Source: Sporolactobacillus sp. THM7-7
GTDB lineage: Bacteria; Bacillota; Bacilli; Bacillales; Sporolactobacillaceae
Assembly: GCF_004153225.1 (NCBI RefSeq)
Contig: NZ_SEMB01000012.1
Location: 1-64,000, forward strand
Direction: 5' to 3'
DNA: 64,000 bases
Both the position numbers and the translations under genes were made by a program. This document shows positions 1 to 7,689 of the stretch, piece by piece. Position 1 is the first letter of the stretch. Each line of letters begins with the position of its first letter. The notes below the pieces were generated by a model. The model saw only the letters and a program-made list of their open reading frames with translations. It was not told the DNA's origin and ran no database searches.

Positions 1-447
1 GGTACCCTTGAAAACGAGGCACAAGAAGAAAAATTGGAGGCGCTCATTCATCAGCTCACGCAGTATCCGGAAGCCTTGGGGGATTACCGAAAATGGCTGG
101 CGTCTTGCGGTATTGAGACAAAAGGGATGCGAACGATGGGCAGTGCGGAAGCGACAATGAGTCAATTGGCCAAACGCATGAAAAATGGCCGCAGCTGGGT
201 TGAGGACGGCAAACGGGCGATGATGACGGGCCTCATTGCCCACCTGGATCACATGAGTCTTCAAACGGTGTTTGGCCGTATGGATCGCTGGAACAATAGC
301 CAGCAAGAAGAAGAAAATCCGCCGAAGCACTACGTGGAAAAAGTCACGCATACCGTGGGCGAGTGGACGCGAGGTAATCTACAGTATCTGCAAGGAAAGT
401 CAGGTATTCCCATGCATCGAGCACTTAAGGCGCTGCAAGGCTTTTAA
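1..447 (+). CDS. ISLre2-family (UPF0236) transposase, C-terminal part, cut by window edge
   Basis: The frame is open from base 1, so the gene enters from outside and only about 148 C-terminal residues are seen. Stretches such as KGMRTMGSAEATMSQLAKRM and NGRSWVEDGKRAM resemble the C-terminal part of ISLre2-type transposases (UPF0236), recalled from memory and not searched. The stop codon is at 445-447. In B. subtilis spoVA genes lie upstream of lysA; here an insertion sequence occupies that place. Whether the copy is intact cannot be told, and the exact right end of the element was not identified. Confidence 0.75.
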   Translation, partial: GTLENEAQEEKLEALIHQLTQYPEALGDYRKWLASCGIETKGMRTMGSAEATMSQLAKRMKNGRSWVEDGKRAMMTGLIAHLDHMSLQTVFGRMDRWNNSQQEEENPPKHYVEKVTHTVGEWTRGNLQYLQGKSGIPMHRALKALQGF

Positions 448-560
448 AAAGCAACAAGGATTCAGCCAGGGTAAACTCTAAACCAATGAATACGCTTACT
501 TATCTAGTCATAAAAATTTCTGCCTACAATTGCTTGACTCAACCACAAAAAAAATGAAAC

Positions 561-589
561 TTGTCTTTGAATCCTGAACATGATAAACT
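561..589 (+). promoter_or_regulatory. Possible sigma-A promoter upstream of lysA
   Basis: TTGTCT at 561-566 and TAAACT at 584-589 are separated by 17 bases. Transcription from here would cross the terminator at 660-694 before reaching lysA. The match is moderate. Confidence 0.35.
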
Positions 590-659
590 AAGTCTAACTT
601 TGACGACGGCCCAGGGGAAGAAGCAAAAGCACTTTCCGGGAGCCGGATGGAGGATAATC

Positions 660-694
660 AGCCTGTGACTTTTCCCGCACAGGCTTTTTCTTTT
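660..694 (+). terminator. Rho-independent terminator in the lysA leader
   Basis: The perfect 8-bp stem AGCCTGTG/CACAGGCT (660-667 with 678-685) is followed by TTTTCTTTT. It lies about 90 bases before the lysA start, so it is either an attenuator or the end of a transcript from upstream. A preceding hairpin (CGGC...GCCG, about 606-644) could be part of a regulatory leader. Confidence 0.75.
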
Positions 695-785
695 AGAATT
701 CGGAAGAAGCCCTGAAAAGGGGCGCGGAAAAAACCAAAAAAAAGATAACGAGTGAACGGCCTTTATACGGAGAAGGAGGAGACAT

Positions 786-2111
786 GTGTTGCATGGAACA
801 CAAACGATTGGTGACAACGGCAACCTGTGGATCGGCGGAGTGGATACCGCGAAGCTGGCTCAGGTATTTGGTACGCCGCTTTACATTTATGATACGGCAT
901 TAATCAAAGAAAAAATCCGGACGTTCAAGGACGCCTTTGCCGCTTACGCCCATCTGGACTGGCAGGTCGCCTATGCGAGCAAGGCTTTTTCCACGGTGGC
1001 TATGGTCCAGCTCGTTCGCGACTTCGGCCTCTCGCTTGACGTCGTTTCGGGCGGAGAACTGTATACGGCGCTGAAGGCGGGTTTTCCTCGCGAGAAAATC
1101 CATTTTAACGGCAACAATAAATCCGATGAAGAGCTGGCGCTCGCTCTTGACGCGGAAATCGGCGCGGTCATTGTGGATAATTTTCATGAGCTGAATACGC
1201 TGGAGCGGATGTGTTCCGCACGAAGTCAGGAAATGGACATTCTTCTGAGGGTGACTCCGGGTGTCGAAGCTCACACGCATGAATTTATTATGACCGGACA
1301 AGACGATACAAAATTTGGGTTCAACCTTGATAACGGGTCGGCCGAAGAGGCCGTGCGTCTTGCCGTTCAGTCGCCGCACCTTGTGCCGAAGGGGATTCAC
1401 TGCCATATCGGCTCCCAGATTTTCGAACCGGAGGCTTTCGTTCAGGCCATCCGGACCGTTTACCGGTACGCCGGCGAATGGAAAGAGCGAGTGGGCTTTG
1501 TCATGGACGTTTTAAATGTCGGCGGAGGGTTCGGGATCCGATATACGGCTGCCGATCATCCGCTGTCTGTCAAGCAATATATCGATCCAATCGTTGCGGC
1601 GACTAAAAGCGCTTCCCGCGATCACGGCCTGCCCGTGCCGGCGATATGGATCGAACCGGGCCGCTCAATTGTCGGCGAAGCGGGGACGACGCTTTATACG
1701 CTAGGTTCGTCCAAAGAAATACCAGGCGTTCGGAAATATATCTCTGTAGATGGGGGCATGGCGGATAATATACGTCCTGCGCTTTATCAGGCCGACTATG
1801 AATCAGTTGTGGCCAATCGAGCGTCTGAACCGGCGGATGAAACGGTAACGGTCGCCGGTAAATGCTGTGAGACAGGCGATGTGCTGATCAAAAACGCAAA
1901 AGTTCCGAAAACGTCTACAAGCGGAGATCTCTTGGCCGTTTTCTGTACCGGTGCCTACGGGTATTCGATGGCCAGTCACTATAATCGTCTTCCGAATCCA
2001 GCTGTCGTTTTTGTTGAAGAAGGCGAGGCGACACTCGTTGTCCGCAGAGAGTCTTATGCCGATCTTATCCGAAATGACCTGCCGCTGAAAACACTGTCCT
2101 GTCACGAATAA
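786..2111 (+). CDS. lysA: Diaminopimelate decarboxylase
   Basis: LysA is a PLP enzyme that decarboxylates meso-diaminopimelate to L-lysine, the last step of lysine synthesis. The 441-residue protein has the usual length. The PLP lysine is K66 in AYASKAF, the SGGE motif follows near residue 90, HIGSQI and GGGFG are present, and CCETGD near residue 360 supplies the cysteine contributed across the dimer. The start is GTG at 786, with TTG at 789 as an alternative; both sit behind AAGGAGGA at 773-780. It is apparently transcribed alone, with a terminator-bearing leader upstream and ribT with its own promoter downstream. Confidence 0.95.
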   Translation: MLHGTQTIGDNGNLWIGGVDTAKLAQVFGTPLYIYDTALIKEKIRTFKDAFAAYAHLDWQVAYASKAFSTVAMVQLVRDFGLSLDVVSGGELYTALKAGFPREKIHFNGNNKSDEELALALDAEIGAVIVDNFHELNTLERMCSARSQEMDILLRVTPGVEAHTHEFIMTGQDDTKFGFNLDNGSAEEAVRLAVQSPHLVPKGIHCHIGSQIFEPEAFVQAIRTVYRYAGEWKERVGFVMDVLNVGGGFGIRYTAADHPLSVKQYIDPIVAATKSASRDHGLPVPAIWIEPGRSIVGEAGTTLYTLGSSKEIPGVRKYISVDGGMADNIRPALYQADYESVVANRASEPADETVTVAGKCCETGDVLIKNAKVPKTSTSGDLLAVFCTGAYGYSMASHYNRLPNPAVVFVEEGEATLVVRRESYADLIRNDLPLKTLSCHE

Positions 2112-2141
2112 TCGCTTGCCGGTGCGGCAGGTCCTGTTTCG

Positions 2142-2170
2142 TGCACAAGCGGCGGTTTTTTGGTTATAAT
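2142..2170 (+). promoter_or_regulatory. Probable sigma-A promoter for ribT
   Basis: A perfect TATAAT at 2165-2170 is preceded, with a 17-base spacer, by TGCACA at 2142-2147, which matches TTGACA at four of six positions. It lies about 70 bases before the ribT start. Confidence 0.55.
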
Positions 2171-2238
2171 ATAGTGCAAGTGCTTTTTAGAGAATGTGTG
2201 ATACTTGCTCATTATCTCAACCTGCCGAGGGATCGAAA

Positions 2239-2616
2239 ATGCTGATTCGCTACAAAAAAAGTTATGAAAAGATAGCCATGGGGCTGCTGTCTTTTGTCCC
2301 GACTGAAAAAGAAATCAAAACCCTAATGCAAACCATAAGAAAATACGAAGAAGACGACAAGTGGCAGTTATTCTTATGGAGAGACGGAGACGATATTATC
2401 GGTGAGATCGGGATTCACTTCATTAACGATCAGGAAGCGGTGATTGAGCATATCAGTGTTAATCCGTCATACCGATCGGAAGGCATCGGCAAGAAAATCA
2501 TCATGGCTCTTAAAAAATCGCTTGGTGAAGACATTCTTATCGCTCCGTCGGCAAAAGTCAAATCATACTATGATAATTGCTTTCATACACAAAGTGATAA
2601 AGAAACCGGCGAATGA
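2239..2616 (+). CDS. ribT: RibT-like GNAT acetyltransferase
   Basis: This is a 125-residue GNAT-fold N-acetyltransferase closely resembling B. subtilis RibT, the last gene of the riboflavin operon, whose substrate is not established. The N-terminus MLIRYKKSYEKIAMGLLSF is nearly that of RibT. The acetyl-CoA loop region is ISVNPSYRSEGIGKKI. The ATG at 2239 is preferred over an in-frame ATG at 2194 because RibT begins there and GAGGGA lies just upstream. No other rib gene is adjacent, so ribT is detached from riboflavin synthesis. A terminator overlaps its stop codon. Confidence 0.85.
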   Translation: MLIRYKKSYEKIAMGLLSFVPTEKEIKTLMQTIRKYEEDDKWQLFLWRDGDDIIGEIGIHFINDQEAVIEHISVNPSYRSEGIGKKIIMALKKSLGEDILIAPSAKVKSYYDNCFHTQSDKETGE

Positions 2617-2633
2617 TGCGGTTTCTTTTTTTT
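2600..2633 (+). terminator. Terminator of ribT
   Basis: The stem AAGAAACCG/CGGTTTCTT (2600-2608 with 2619-2627) runs into an uninterrupted T tract. It overlaps the ribT stop codon. Confidence 0.8.
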
Positions 2634-2722
2634 CATATAAGCTTGTATCAGAATTTCAGCGGAAAACAAGAACAGAAAAACACGGTCTTGGGCCGCGTCT
2701 TGCCGAGTCAGGAGGGTGAAGA

Positions 2723-3511
2723 TTGGAATATAAAGTGAAAATCGATGCTTTTGAAGGCCCTCTCGATCTTTTGCTGCACTTGATTAAGACGCTTGAGATC
2801 GACATTTACGATATTCCAGTGGCGCAAATCACCGATCAGTATCTTCAGTTCATCCACCACATGCGTCAGCTTGAACTCGATGTCGCCAGCGAGTATTTGG
2901 TCATGGCCGCCTCGCTCGTTGCGATAAAAAGCAGGATGCTTCTGCCGAAACCGGAACTGCCGGATGAAGAGCCTGAAGATGTGTACGAAGATCCGGAGGC
3001 GTCACGCGAGGCGCTGATGCAGCAGCTGCTTGACTACCAGCGCTATAAAGAAGCGGCCGAAGCGCTTAAAGAAAACGAAAAAAGCCGAATGCGCCTGTAT
3101 ACCAAGCCGCCGAGTGATTTAAGCCAATACGGATGTGCGGATGCGGCGCTTATGCCTGTATCCAAGCGGGCGACCGTTCACGATATGATGCACGCTCTTC
3201 AGCAGCTGATAAGAAGAAAAATAGGAAGAGAACCGCTGCACACGAAAATAGCTAAACAGGCTCTGCCGATCGGAAAGCAAATGCAGGCAGTGGTCAGTGT
3301 TTTAAAAAACACCCGACAGCCGGTTCTGTTCAGTGCTTTGTTTCCTTATTCGGACAGAGGGCAGCTTGTCGTCACGTTCCTTGCCTTGCTTGAGCTGATG
3401 AAAAAAAACGTGATCGCTTGCAGGCAGGAGGAGAATTTTTCCGATATATTGGTGAGTCTGGAGGAAGGTACGGATGAGTTTGACCCCAACGAAGATGCGT
3501 TCCATTATTGA
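2723..3511 (+). CDS. scpA: Segregation and condensation protein A (kleisin)
   Basis: ScpA is the kleisin subunit of the Smc-ScpAB condensin, bridging the two Smc heads during chromosome compaction and segregation. The 262-residue protein opens with YKVKIDAFEGPLDLLLHLI, the conserved N-terminal domain that binds the Smc neck. An acidic linker follows (about residues 75-95), then the C-terminal winged helix. The start is TTG behind GGAGGGTGAAGA. The 3' end overlaps scpB by 38 bases, as expected for translational coupling of the pair. Confidence 0.95.
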   Translation: MEYKVKIDAFEGPLDLLLHLIKTLEIDIYDIPVAQITDQYLQFIHHMRQLELDVASEYLVMAASLVAIKSRMLLPKPELPDEEPEDVYEDPEASREALMQQLLDYQRYKEAAEALKENEKSRMRLYTKPPSDLSQYGCADAALMPVSKRATVHDMMHALQQLIRRKIGREPLHTKIAKQALPIGKQMQAVVSVLKNTRQPVLFSALFPYSDRGQLVVTFLALLELMKKNVIACRQEENFSDILVSLEEGTDEFDPNEDAFHY

Positions 3512-4115
3512 AGGACTGCTCTATCTGACAGGGGAGGAGGGGCTCCTGCTTGATCAGATTGCGAAGGTTTTCCCCGATGCCCCGGAGCCGTCGATTAGAG
3601 AAATCCTTGAGAAGATGAAGAGGGATTACGAAGAAAACGAAGCGTCCGGTCTGATGATCGTAGAGATCGCCGGTGGCTGGAGGCTGGTCACGAAGCCTTT
3701 TATGGCCACATATGCGGAACAGTTCGCCGCGATCCCTAAAATGACGCCGCTTTCTCAGGCGTCTCTTGAAACTGTTGCGATTATCGCCTACAGACAGCCG
3801 ATTTCCCGAATGGAGATTGAAGAAGTCAGAGGGGTCAAATCGGAGAAGGCGCTGCATACGCTGATGGCGAAAGGTCTGATTAAAGAAGTCGGACGGGCAG
3901 AGGGGATCGGCCGTCCCATTTTATACGGTATTACACCCGTTTTCCTCGATTACTTTGGTCTGCGGTCGCTCGAAGATCTTCCCCCGCTCAGCGAAGCGGT
4001 AAAGGATCCGGGTGAACGGCCCGATGAGGTTGATCTTCTTTATAACAGATATAAAGAAACGGTAAAAGAATGGTCTGATGATAACGCCGAACAGGCAACG
4101 GGCGAGGCAAAATAA
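3474..4115 (+). CDS. scpB: Segregation and condensation protein B
   Basis: ScpB is the dimeric winged-helix subunit that binds ScpA in the Smc condensin. The 213-residue protein has the typical IIEGLLYLTGEEGL start, a central block TPLSQASLETVAIIAYRQPI and EVRGVKSEKALHTLMAKGLI with GRAEGIGRPILYGIT. The ATG start is preceded by GAGGAAGG. The C-terminal tail after about residue 175 is charged and less conserved. A tandem-repeat array follows the gene directly. Confidence 0.95.
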   Translation: MSLTPTKMRSIIEGLLYLTGEEGLLLDQIAKVFPDAPEPSIREILEKMKRDYEENEASGLMIVEIAGGWRLVTKPFMATYAEQFAAIPKMTPLSQASLETVAIIAYRQPISRMEIEEVRGVKSEKALHTLMAKGLIKEVGRAEGIGRPILYGITPVFLDYFGLRSLEDLPPLSEAVKDPGERPDEVDLLYNRYKETVKEWSDDNAEQATGEAK

Positions 4116-4140
4116 AAAAATAAGCCGAACAAGTAAACAC

Positions 4141-4266
4141 TGCTCGACACGATCGTGTTATGCCCCCGAACGGAAAAATGATGTGCTCGATCGTAGAAGT
4201 TATGGCCCCAAACAGGAAAATGATGTGCCCGATCGGGAAATTTATGCTCCCGATCCAACTAAATGA
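4141..4266 (-). repeat. Six tandem 21-bp units (heptad-coding repeat)
   Basis: Six consecutive 21-bp units start at 4141, 4162, 4183, 4204, 4225 and 4246. Alternate units resemble each other most, giving a 42-bp super-period: units 2 and 4 end AAAATGAT, while units 1, 3 and 5 end TTAT. Because 21 is a multiple of three, both strands stay open. Read on the minus strand the array encodes degenerate heptads around (D/V)RAHHFP. No ribosome-binding site for such a peptide was found, so a protein is not claimed. Confidence 0.8.
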
Positions 4267-4283
4267 CTCTTTAATATCCCCTC

Positions 4284-4309
4284 ATATTCCGCCTGTCCGA
4301 GCATAAACT
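4284..4309 (+). promoter_or_regulatory. Sigma-E-like promoter of dacB-spmA-spmB
   Basis: TCATATT (core ATATT at 4284-4288), a 13-base spacer and CATAAACT at 4302-4309 match the mother-cell sigma-E pattern tcATATT-N13/14-CATACAAT. The B. subtilis dacB operon is transcribed by sigma-E, which fits the position 35 bases before dacB. Confidence 0.7.
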
Positions 4310-4344
4310 GTGAGTAACACGATGAGGACAAGGGATGGGGTGTC

Positions 4345-5496
4345 ATGAGGCTCTCGTTAAAAAAAACAATCTGCGTCTTCCTTTGCTTAATACTGTTCTT
4401 CTCGCTCTTCCCGGGACAAGCCCGCGGGGAGGCGCCGGGTGTGTCGGCGGAGGCGGCCGTTCTGATGGACCAGACTTCGGGCCGGCTGTTATTCGAGAAA
4501 AACAGCCGGGAAAAATTGCCGATTGCCAGCATTACAAAAGTGATGACGGCCATTCTCGCGATCGAGTCGGGGAAAATGAACGATCGGATCACCGTCAGCA
4601 GGAAAGCGGCCTCGACGGAGGGGTCTTCCATTTATCTGAAACCCGGTGAAAAAATGAAATTAAAAGATTTGGTCTACGGCATGATGCTCCGATCGGGTAA
4701 CGATGCATCGCTCGCGATTGCGGAAGCGCTTGGTGAGAGCGAGGCGGGCTTTTCCTTTCTGATGAACGAAAAAGCCCAGGAACTCGGTATGGCGGACACA
4801 CATTTCATGAATCCAAACGGGTTGCATCATCCCGACCATTATTCCACAGCCTATGACATGGCTGTCCTGACAAAATACTGTATGGGCAATCCACTTTTCA
4901 GAAAAATTTTTCAGACGAAAATCTATCGAGCACCCGAGACGAACAAAGAGGGAATCCGCGTCTGGCGCAATAAAAACAAACTGCTGACACTTTTTAGAGA
5001 GGCGACGGGAGGAAAAACAGGGTTTACAAAGATGGCGGGACGGACACTGATCTCTACCGCAGAAAAAGGACGCTTCGGATTGATTGCCGTTACCTTGAAC
5101 GACGGTGATGATTGGAAAGATCATATTGGACTTTATGATTGGGCTTTTTCCGAGTATCAGCGGGTCAAAGTCGTTCAGAAGGGGAAAATCAGGGGGCCGC
5201 TGAACGCGTTCTATAAAGATCGGGTCTTTATTTCCCGGCCGCTCTTTCTTCCCCTTTCGAAAGACGAACAGAGGCGTGTGACAAAAAAGATTGTCCTGAT
5301 GCGTCCGCCGAAGCATGCCGAACGCTGGGTCCCTCCGTCTCCCGCCGGCCGGCTGAAGATAATGCTCGATCGCGAGGAAATCGCGTCGCTTCCACTTTAC
5401 TATCGGCCTCCTAAAAAGAAAGACAAAGGGCTCTGGCACGTTTTTTACGGGTATTTTGCGGCGATCGTCTCAGGTAGAGAAGGGCCGCCGTCATGA
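4345..5496 (+). CDS. dacB: Sporulation D-alanyl-D-alanine carboxypeptidase (PBP5*)
   Basis: DacB removes the terminal D-Ala from peptidoglycan stem peptides and in B. subtilis lowers cross-linking of the spore cortex. The 383-residue protein has a signal peptide (about 1-28), the active-site SITK (S62-K65), SGN (117-119) and KTG (224-226), followed by the C-terminal beta domain typical of PBP5-like enzymes. The order dacB-spmA-spmB and a sigma-E-like promoter identify the sporulation paralogue rather than dacA or dacF. The stop overlaps the spmA start (ATGA). Confidence 0.92.
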   Translation: MRLSLKKTICVFLCLILFFSLFPGQARGEAPGVSAEAAVLMDQTSGRLLFEKNSREKLPIASITKVMTAILAIESGKMNDRITVSRKAASTEGSSIYLKPGEKMKLKDLVYGMMLRSGNDASLAIAEALGESEAGFSFLMNEKAQELGMADTHFMNPNGLHHPDHYSTAYDMAVLTKYCMGNPLFRKIFQTKIYRAPETNKEGIRVWRNKNKLLTLFREATGGKTGFTKMAGRTLISTAEKGRFGLIAVTLNDGDDWKDHIGLYDWAFSEYQRVKVVQKGKIRGPLNAFYKDRVFISRPLFLPLSKDEQRRVTKKIVLMRPPKHAERWVPPSPAGRLKIMLDREEIASLPLYYRPPKKKDKGLWHVFYGYFAAIVSGREGPPS

Positions 5497-6086
5497 TCAA
5501 TCTGATCTGGGTAGCCTTATTTCTCGTCGGCATGGTATACGCATTATTTAACGGAACCGTGGACGAAGTCAACCAAGCCATCTTCAAAAGCGCCTCAGAA
5601 GGGGTAACCCTCTGTATCGGCCTGATCAGCGTACTTATTTTCTGGCTCGGCTTAATGAAAGTCGCCGAAGAAGCCGGCCTGCTCAGCAAGTTGAGCCGGC
5701 TGTTTAAGCCGCTGATGAAACGGATATTTCCGGAAGTGCCGCCGTCTCACCCGGCCATGGGCTATATTTTGTCGAATACGATCGCTAACCTGTTCGGCTT
5801 GGGGAACGCAGCAACACCGATGGGGATCAAGGCGATGGAAGAGCTGAAGAAGCTGAACGGGGGAAAAGACAGCCCCAGCCGTTCGATGATTACCCTTCTT
5901 GCTTTAAATACTTCGGGAATGACGCTGATTCCGACGACGGTGATCGGGATCCGCATGCAGTATGGCTCGGCGTCTCCAACCGACATTGTCGGTCCTACCC
6001 TCATCGCAACGCTGTGCACGACGCTGTCGGCCATTCTCATCGATCGCTATTTTTATTATCGGCGAAAGCGAAAGGGGAAAAAGTAA
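5493..6086 (+). CDS. spmA: Spore maturation protein A
   Basis: SpmA is an integral membrane protein required with SpmB for spore core dehydration; its biochemical activity is not established. The 197-residue sequence has several hydrophobic segments and the conserved nucleoside-recognition (Gate) region, including SNTIANLFGLGNAATPMGIKA. It overlaps dacB by 4 bases and is followed directly by spmB with no intergenic base, so the three are one operon. Confidence 0.93.
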   Translation: MINLIWVALFLVGMVYALFNGTVDEVNQAIFKSASEGVTLCIGLISVLIFWLGLMKVAEEAGLLSKLSRLFKPLMKRIFPEVPPSHPAMGYILSNTIANLFGLGNAATPMGIKAMEELKKLNGGKDSPSRSMITLLALNTSGMTLIPTTVIGIRMQYGSASPTDIVGPTLIATLCTTLSAILIDRYFYYRRKRKGKK

Positions 6087-6617
6087 ATGGCTGCTGTAAC
6101 CGCTTTATCCGTCTGGTTGGTGCCCATGCTGATCGGGACCATTCTCGTTTGCGCGATTCTTAAAAAAGTGCCCGCCTATGAATCTTTCGTTGCCGGAGGA
6201 AAGGAAGGATTCTCCCTTGCTGTTTCGATCATGCCTTTTCTTGTCGGCATGCTAACGGCAATCGGCGTCTTCCGGGCGTCGGGGGCTATGGAAGCCATGG
6301 TGCAGGCGCTGAAACCGCTGCTTACGATCGTCGGTATGCCTTCGGAGGTTGTCCCTCTTGCCCTGCTCCGCCCGATATCCGGTACGGGGGCGCTCGGGCT
6401 GATGAGCGATCTTGTGAAAGAATACGGTCCCGACTCTTTTATCGGCCGTCTGGCTTCGGTCATGCAGGGCAGTATGGATACGACTTTTTATGTGATTACG
6501 GTTTACTTCGGCGCCGTCGGTATCCATAAAATCGGAGACGCCCTCAAAGTCGGGCTGCTTGCCGATGCGGTCGGTATCGCAAGCTCGGTTCTCATTGTGA
6601 CGCTCGTCTTCGGATAA
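6087..6617 (+). CDS. spmB: Spore maturation protein B
   Basis: SpmB is the second Gate-domain membrane protein of the spore maturation pair. The 176-residue protein has about four hydrophobic segments and the motifs GGKEGFSLAVSIMPFLVGML and PISGTGALGLMSDL. The ATG follows the spmA stop directly, so the proteins are probably made in equal amounts. No clear terminator was found in the following 170 bases, which otherwise look empty. Confidence 0.93.
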   Translation: MAAVTALSVWLVPMLIGTILVCAILKKVPAYESFVAGGKEGFSLAVSIMPFLVGMLTAIGVFRASGAMEAMVQALKPLLTIVGMPSEVVPLALLRPISGTGALGLMSDLVKEYGPDSFIGRLASVMQGSMDTTFYVITVYFGAVGIHKIGDALKVGLLADAVGIASSVLIVTLVFG

Positions 6618-6787
6618 AGGGAAGCTTTTCTTTAAGTGACAGTTGGAAAAGAGACGGCTGGTAAGCCGGGTAACTAAGGATTAGCCGGCACGATTGCCCC
6701 GCATTGTCAAAGTTTCTTTAAAAAAATGGAAGCATAAATGAAACTTGAGAAAAGCGGCCGGTCGCGTTATGATTGTGATGAGGTGGA

Positions 6788-7525
6788 ATGATGGAACGAT
6801 TGCAGAAGGTAATGGCGCATTCGGGCGTTTCCTCTAGAAGAGGCGCCGAGCGATTAATTACCTCCGGCCGGGTGCAGGTGAATGGACGAACCGTAACGGA
6901 GCTCGGGACAAAAGTGTCTCCGAGCGATGAGGTAACCGTGGACGGGATACCGCTCGAAAGGGAGAGGCTCGTCTATTTTTTGCTGTATAAGCCGGTCGGA
7001 GTCATCTCGAGCAGGAAAGATGAGCGAAACCGAAAAACGGTTCTCGATTTTTTCAAAGACGTTCCGGAACGTATCTTTCCGGTGGGGCGGCTGGACTATG
7101 ACACGTCCGGAGCCCTTATTCTCACGAATGACGGAGAGCTCGCCTATCGGCTGATGCATCCGCGTTTTGAAATTGACAAAACATACATAGCGAAAATCAG
7201 GCCCGTACCGACGAATGAACAGCTGCGCCGTCTGGCGGCGGGGGTTCGGCTGGAAGACGGGATGACGGCCAGGGCAAAAGTTCGGATGATTGACGGGAAC
7301 CGGGAAAAAGGGCATGCTTCGGTACAGATGACGATTCATGAGGGGAGAAATCGTCAAGTCCGACGAATGTTTGCCGTCCTGGGACTTGAGGTGCGGAAAC
7401 TGAAAAGGGTGCAATACGGTGTTCTCGACTTAACCGGTCTTGTTCCGGGGGAAAGCCGCCCTTTAAAACCGTATGAAGTCAGGAAACTGTATCATCTTTC
7501 TCACGGGAGCCGTTCAGGCCAGTGA
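6788..7525 (+). CDS. rluB: Ribosomal large-subunit pseudouridine synthase B
   Basis: RluB converts a helix-89-region uridine of 23S rRNA to pseudouridine. The 245-residue protein has an N-terminal S4 RNA-binding domain (about 1-60) and an RsuA-type catalytic domain. The catalytic aspartate is D103 in GRLDYDTSGALILTNDGE, and EGRNRQVRRMF lies near residue 180. Two ATGs (6788, 6791) follow AGGTGG. In B. subtilis this gene is followed by resABCDE; here resD comes next with no resABC between. Confidence 0.93.
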   Translation: MMERLQKVMAHSGVSSRRGAERLITSGRVQVNGRTVTELGTKVSPSDEVTVDGIPLERERLVYFLLYKPVGVISSRKDERNRKTVLDFFKDVPERIFPVGRLDYDTSGALILTNDGELAYRLMHPRFEIDKTYIAKIRPVPTNEQLRRLAAGVRLEDGMTARAKVRMIDGNREKGHASVQMTIHEGRNRQVRRMFAVLGLEVRKLKRVQYGVLDLTGLVPGESRPLKPYEVRKLYHLSHGSRSGQ

Positions 7526-7689
7526 GTTTTTTCTTAGAGTTCTTAGAGATGGATAAAAGGATATTCGCTGGCTATTCCTGATATTTGTCCATTATAATTG
7601 ATTATAACGAATGGTGGCTCTGCGGAATGGGTTCAAATGTGACAGCATGTGGAACGATCATCTGGCGGAGGGAAAAGGGAGGATCTCGG

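Larger units (their letters stand above)
448..785 (+). other. Intergenic region: IS right flank and lysA leader
   Basis: No protein gene is supported in these 338 bases. The first 80 or so bases probably contain the right end of the ISLre2-type element. The rest holds a possible sigma-A promoter, a hairpin-forming stretch at about 603-645, a strong terminator at 660-694 and the lysA ribosome-binding site at 773-780. Confidence 0.6.

Noticed and set aside
603-694. Lysine riboswitch before lysA
   Set aside because: The conserved L-box core could not be found, and the leader is shorter than the usual lysine aptamer. Only an unidentified hairpin plus terminator is claimed.
4141-4266. CRISPR array
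   Set aside because: The 21-bp units are directly adjacent and degenerate, with no unique spacers and no cas genes nearby.
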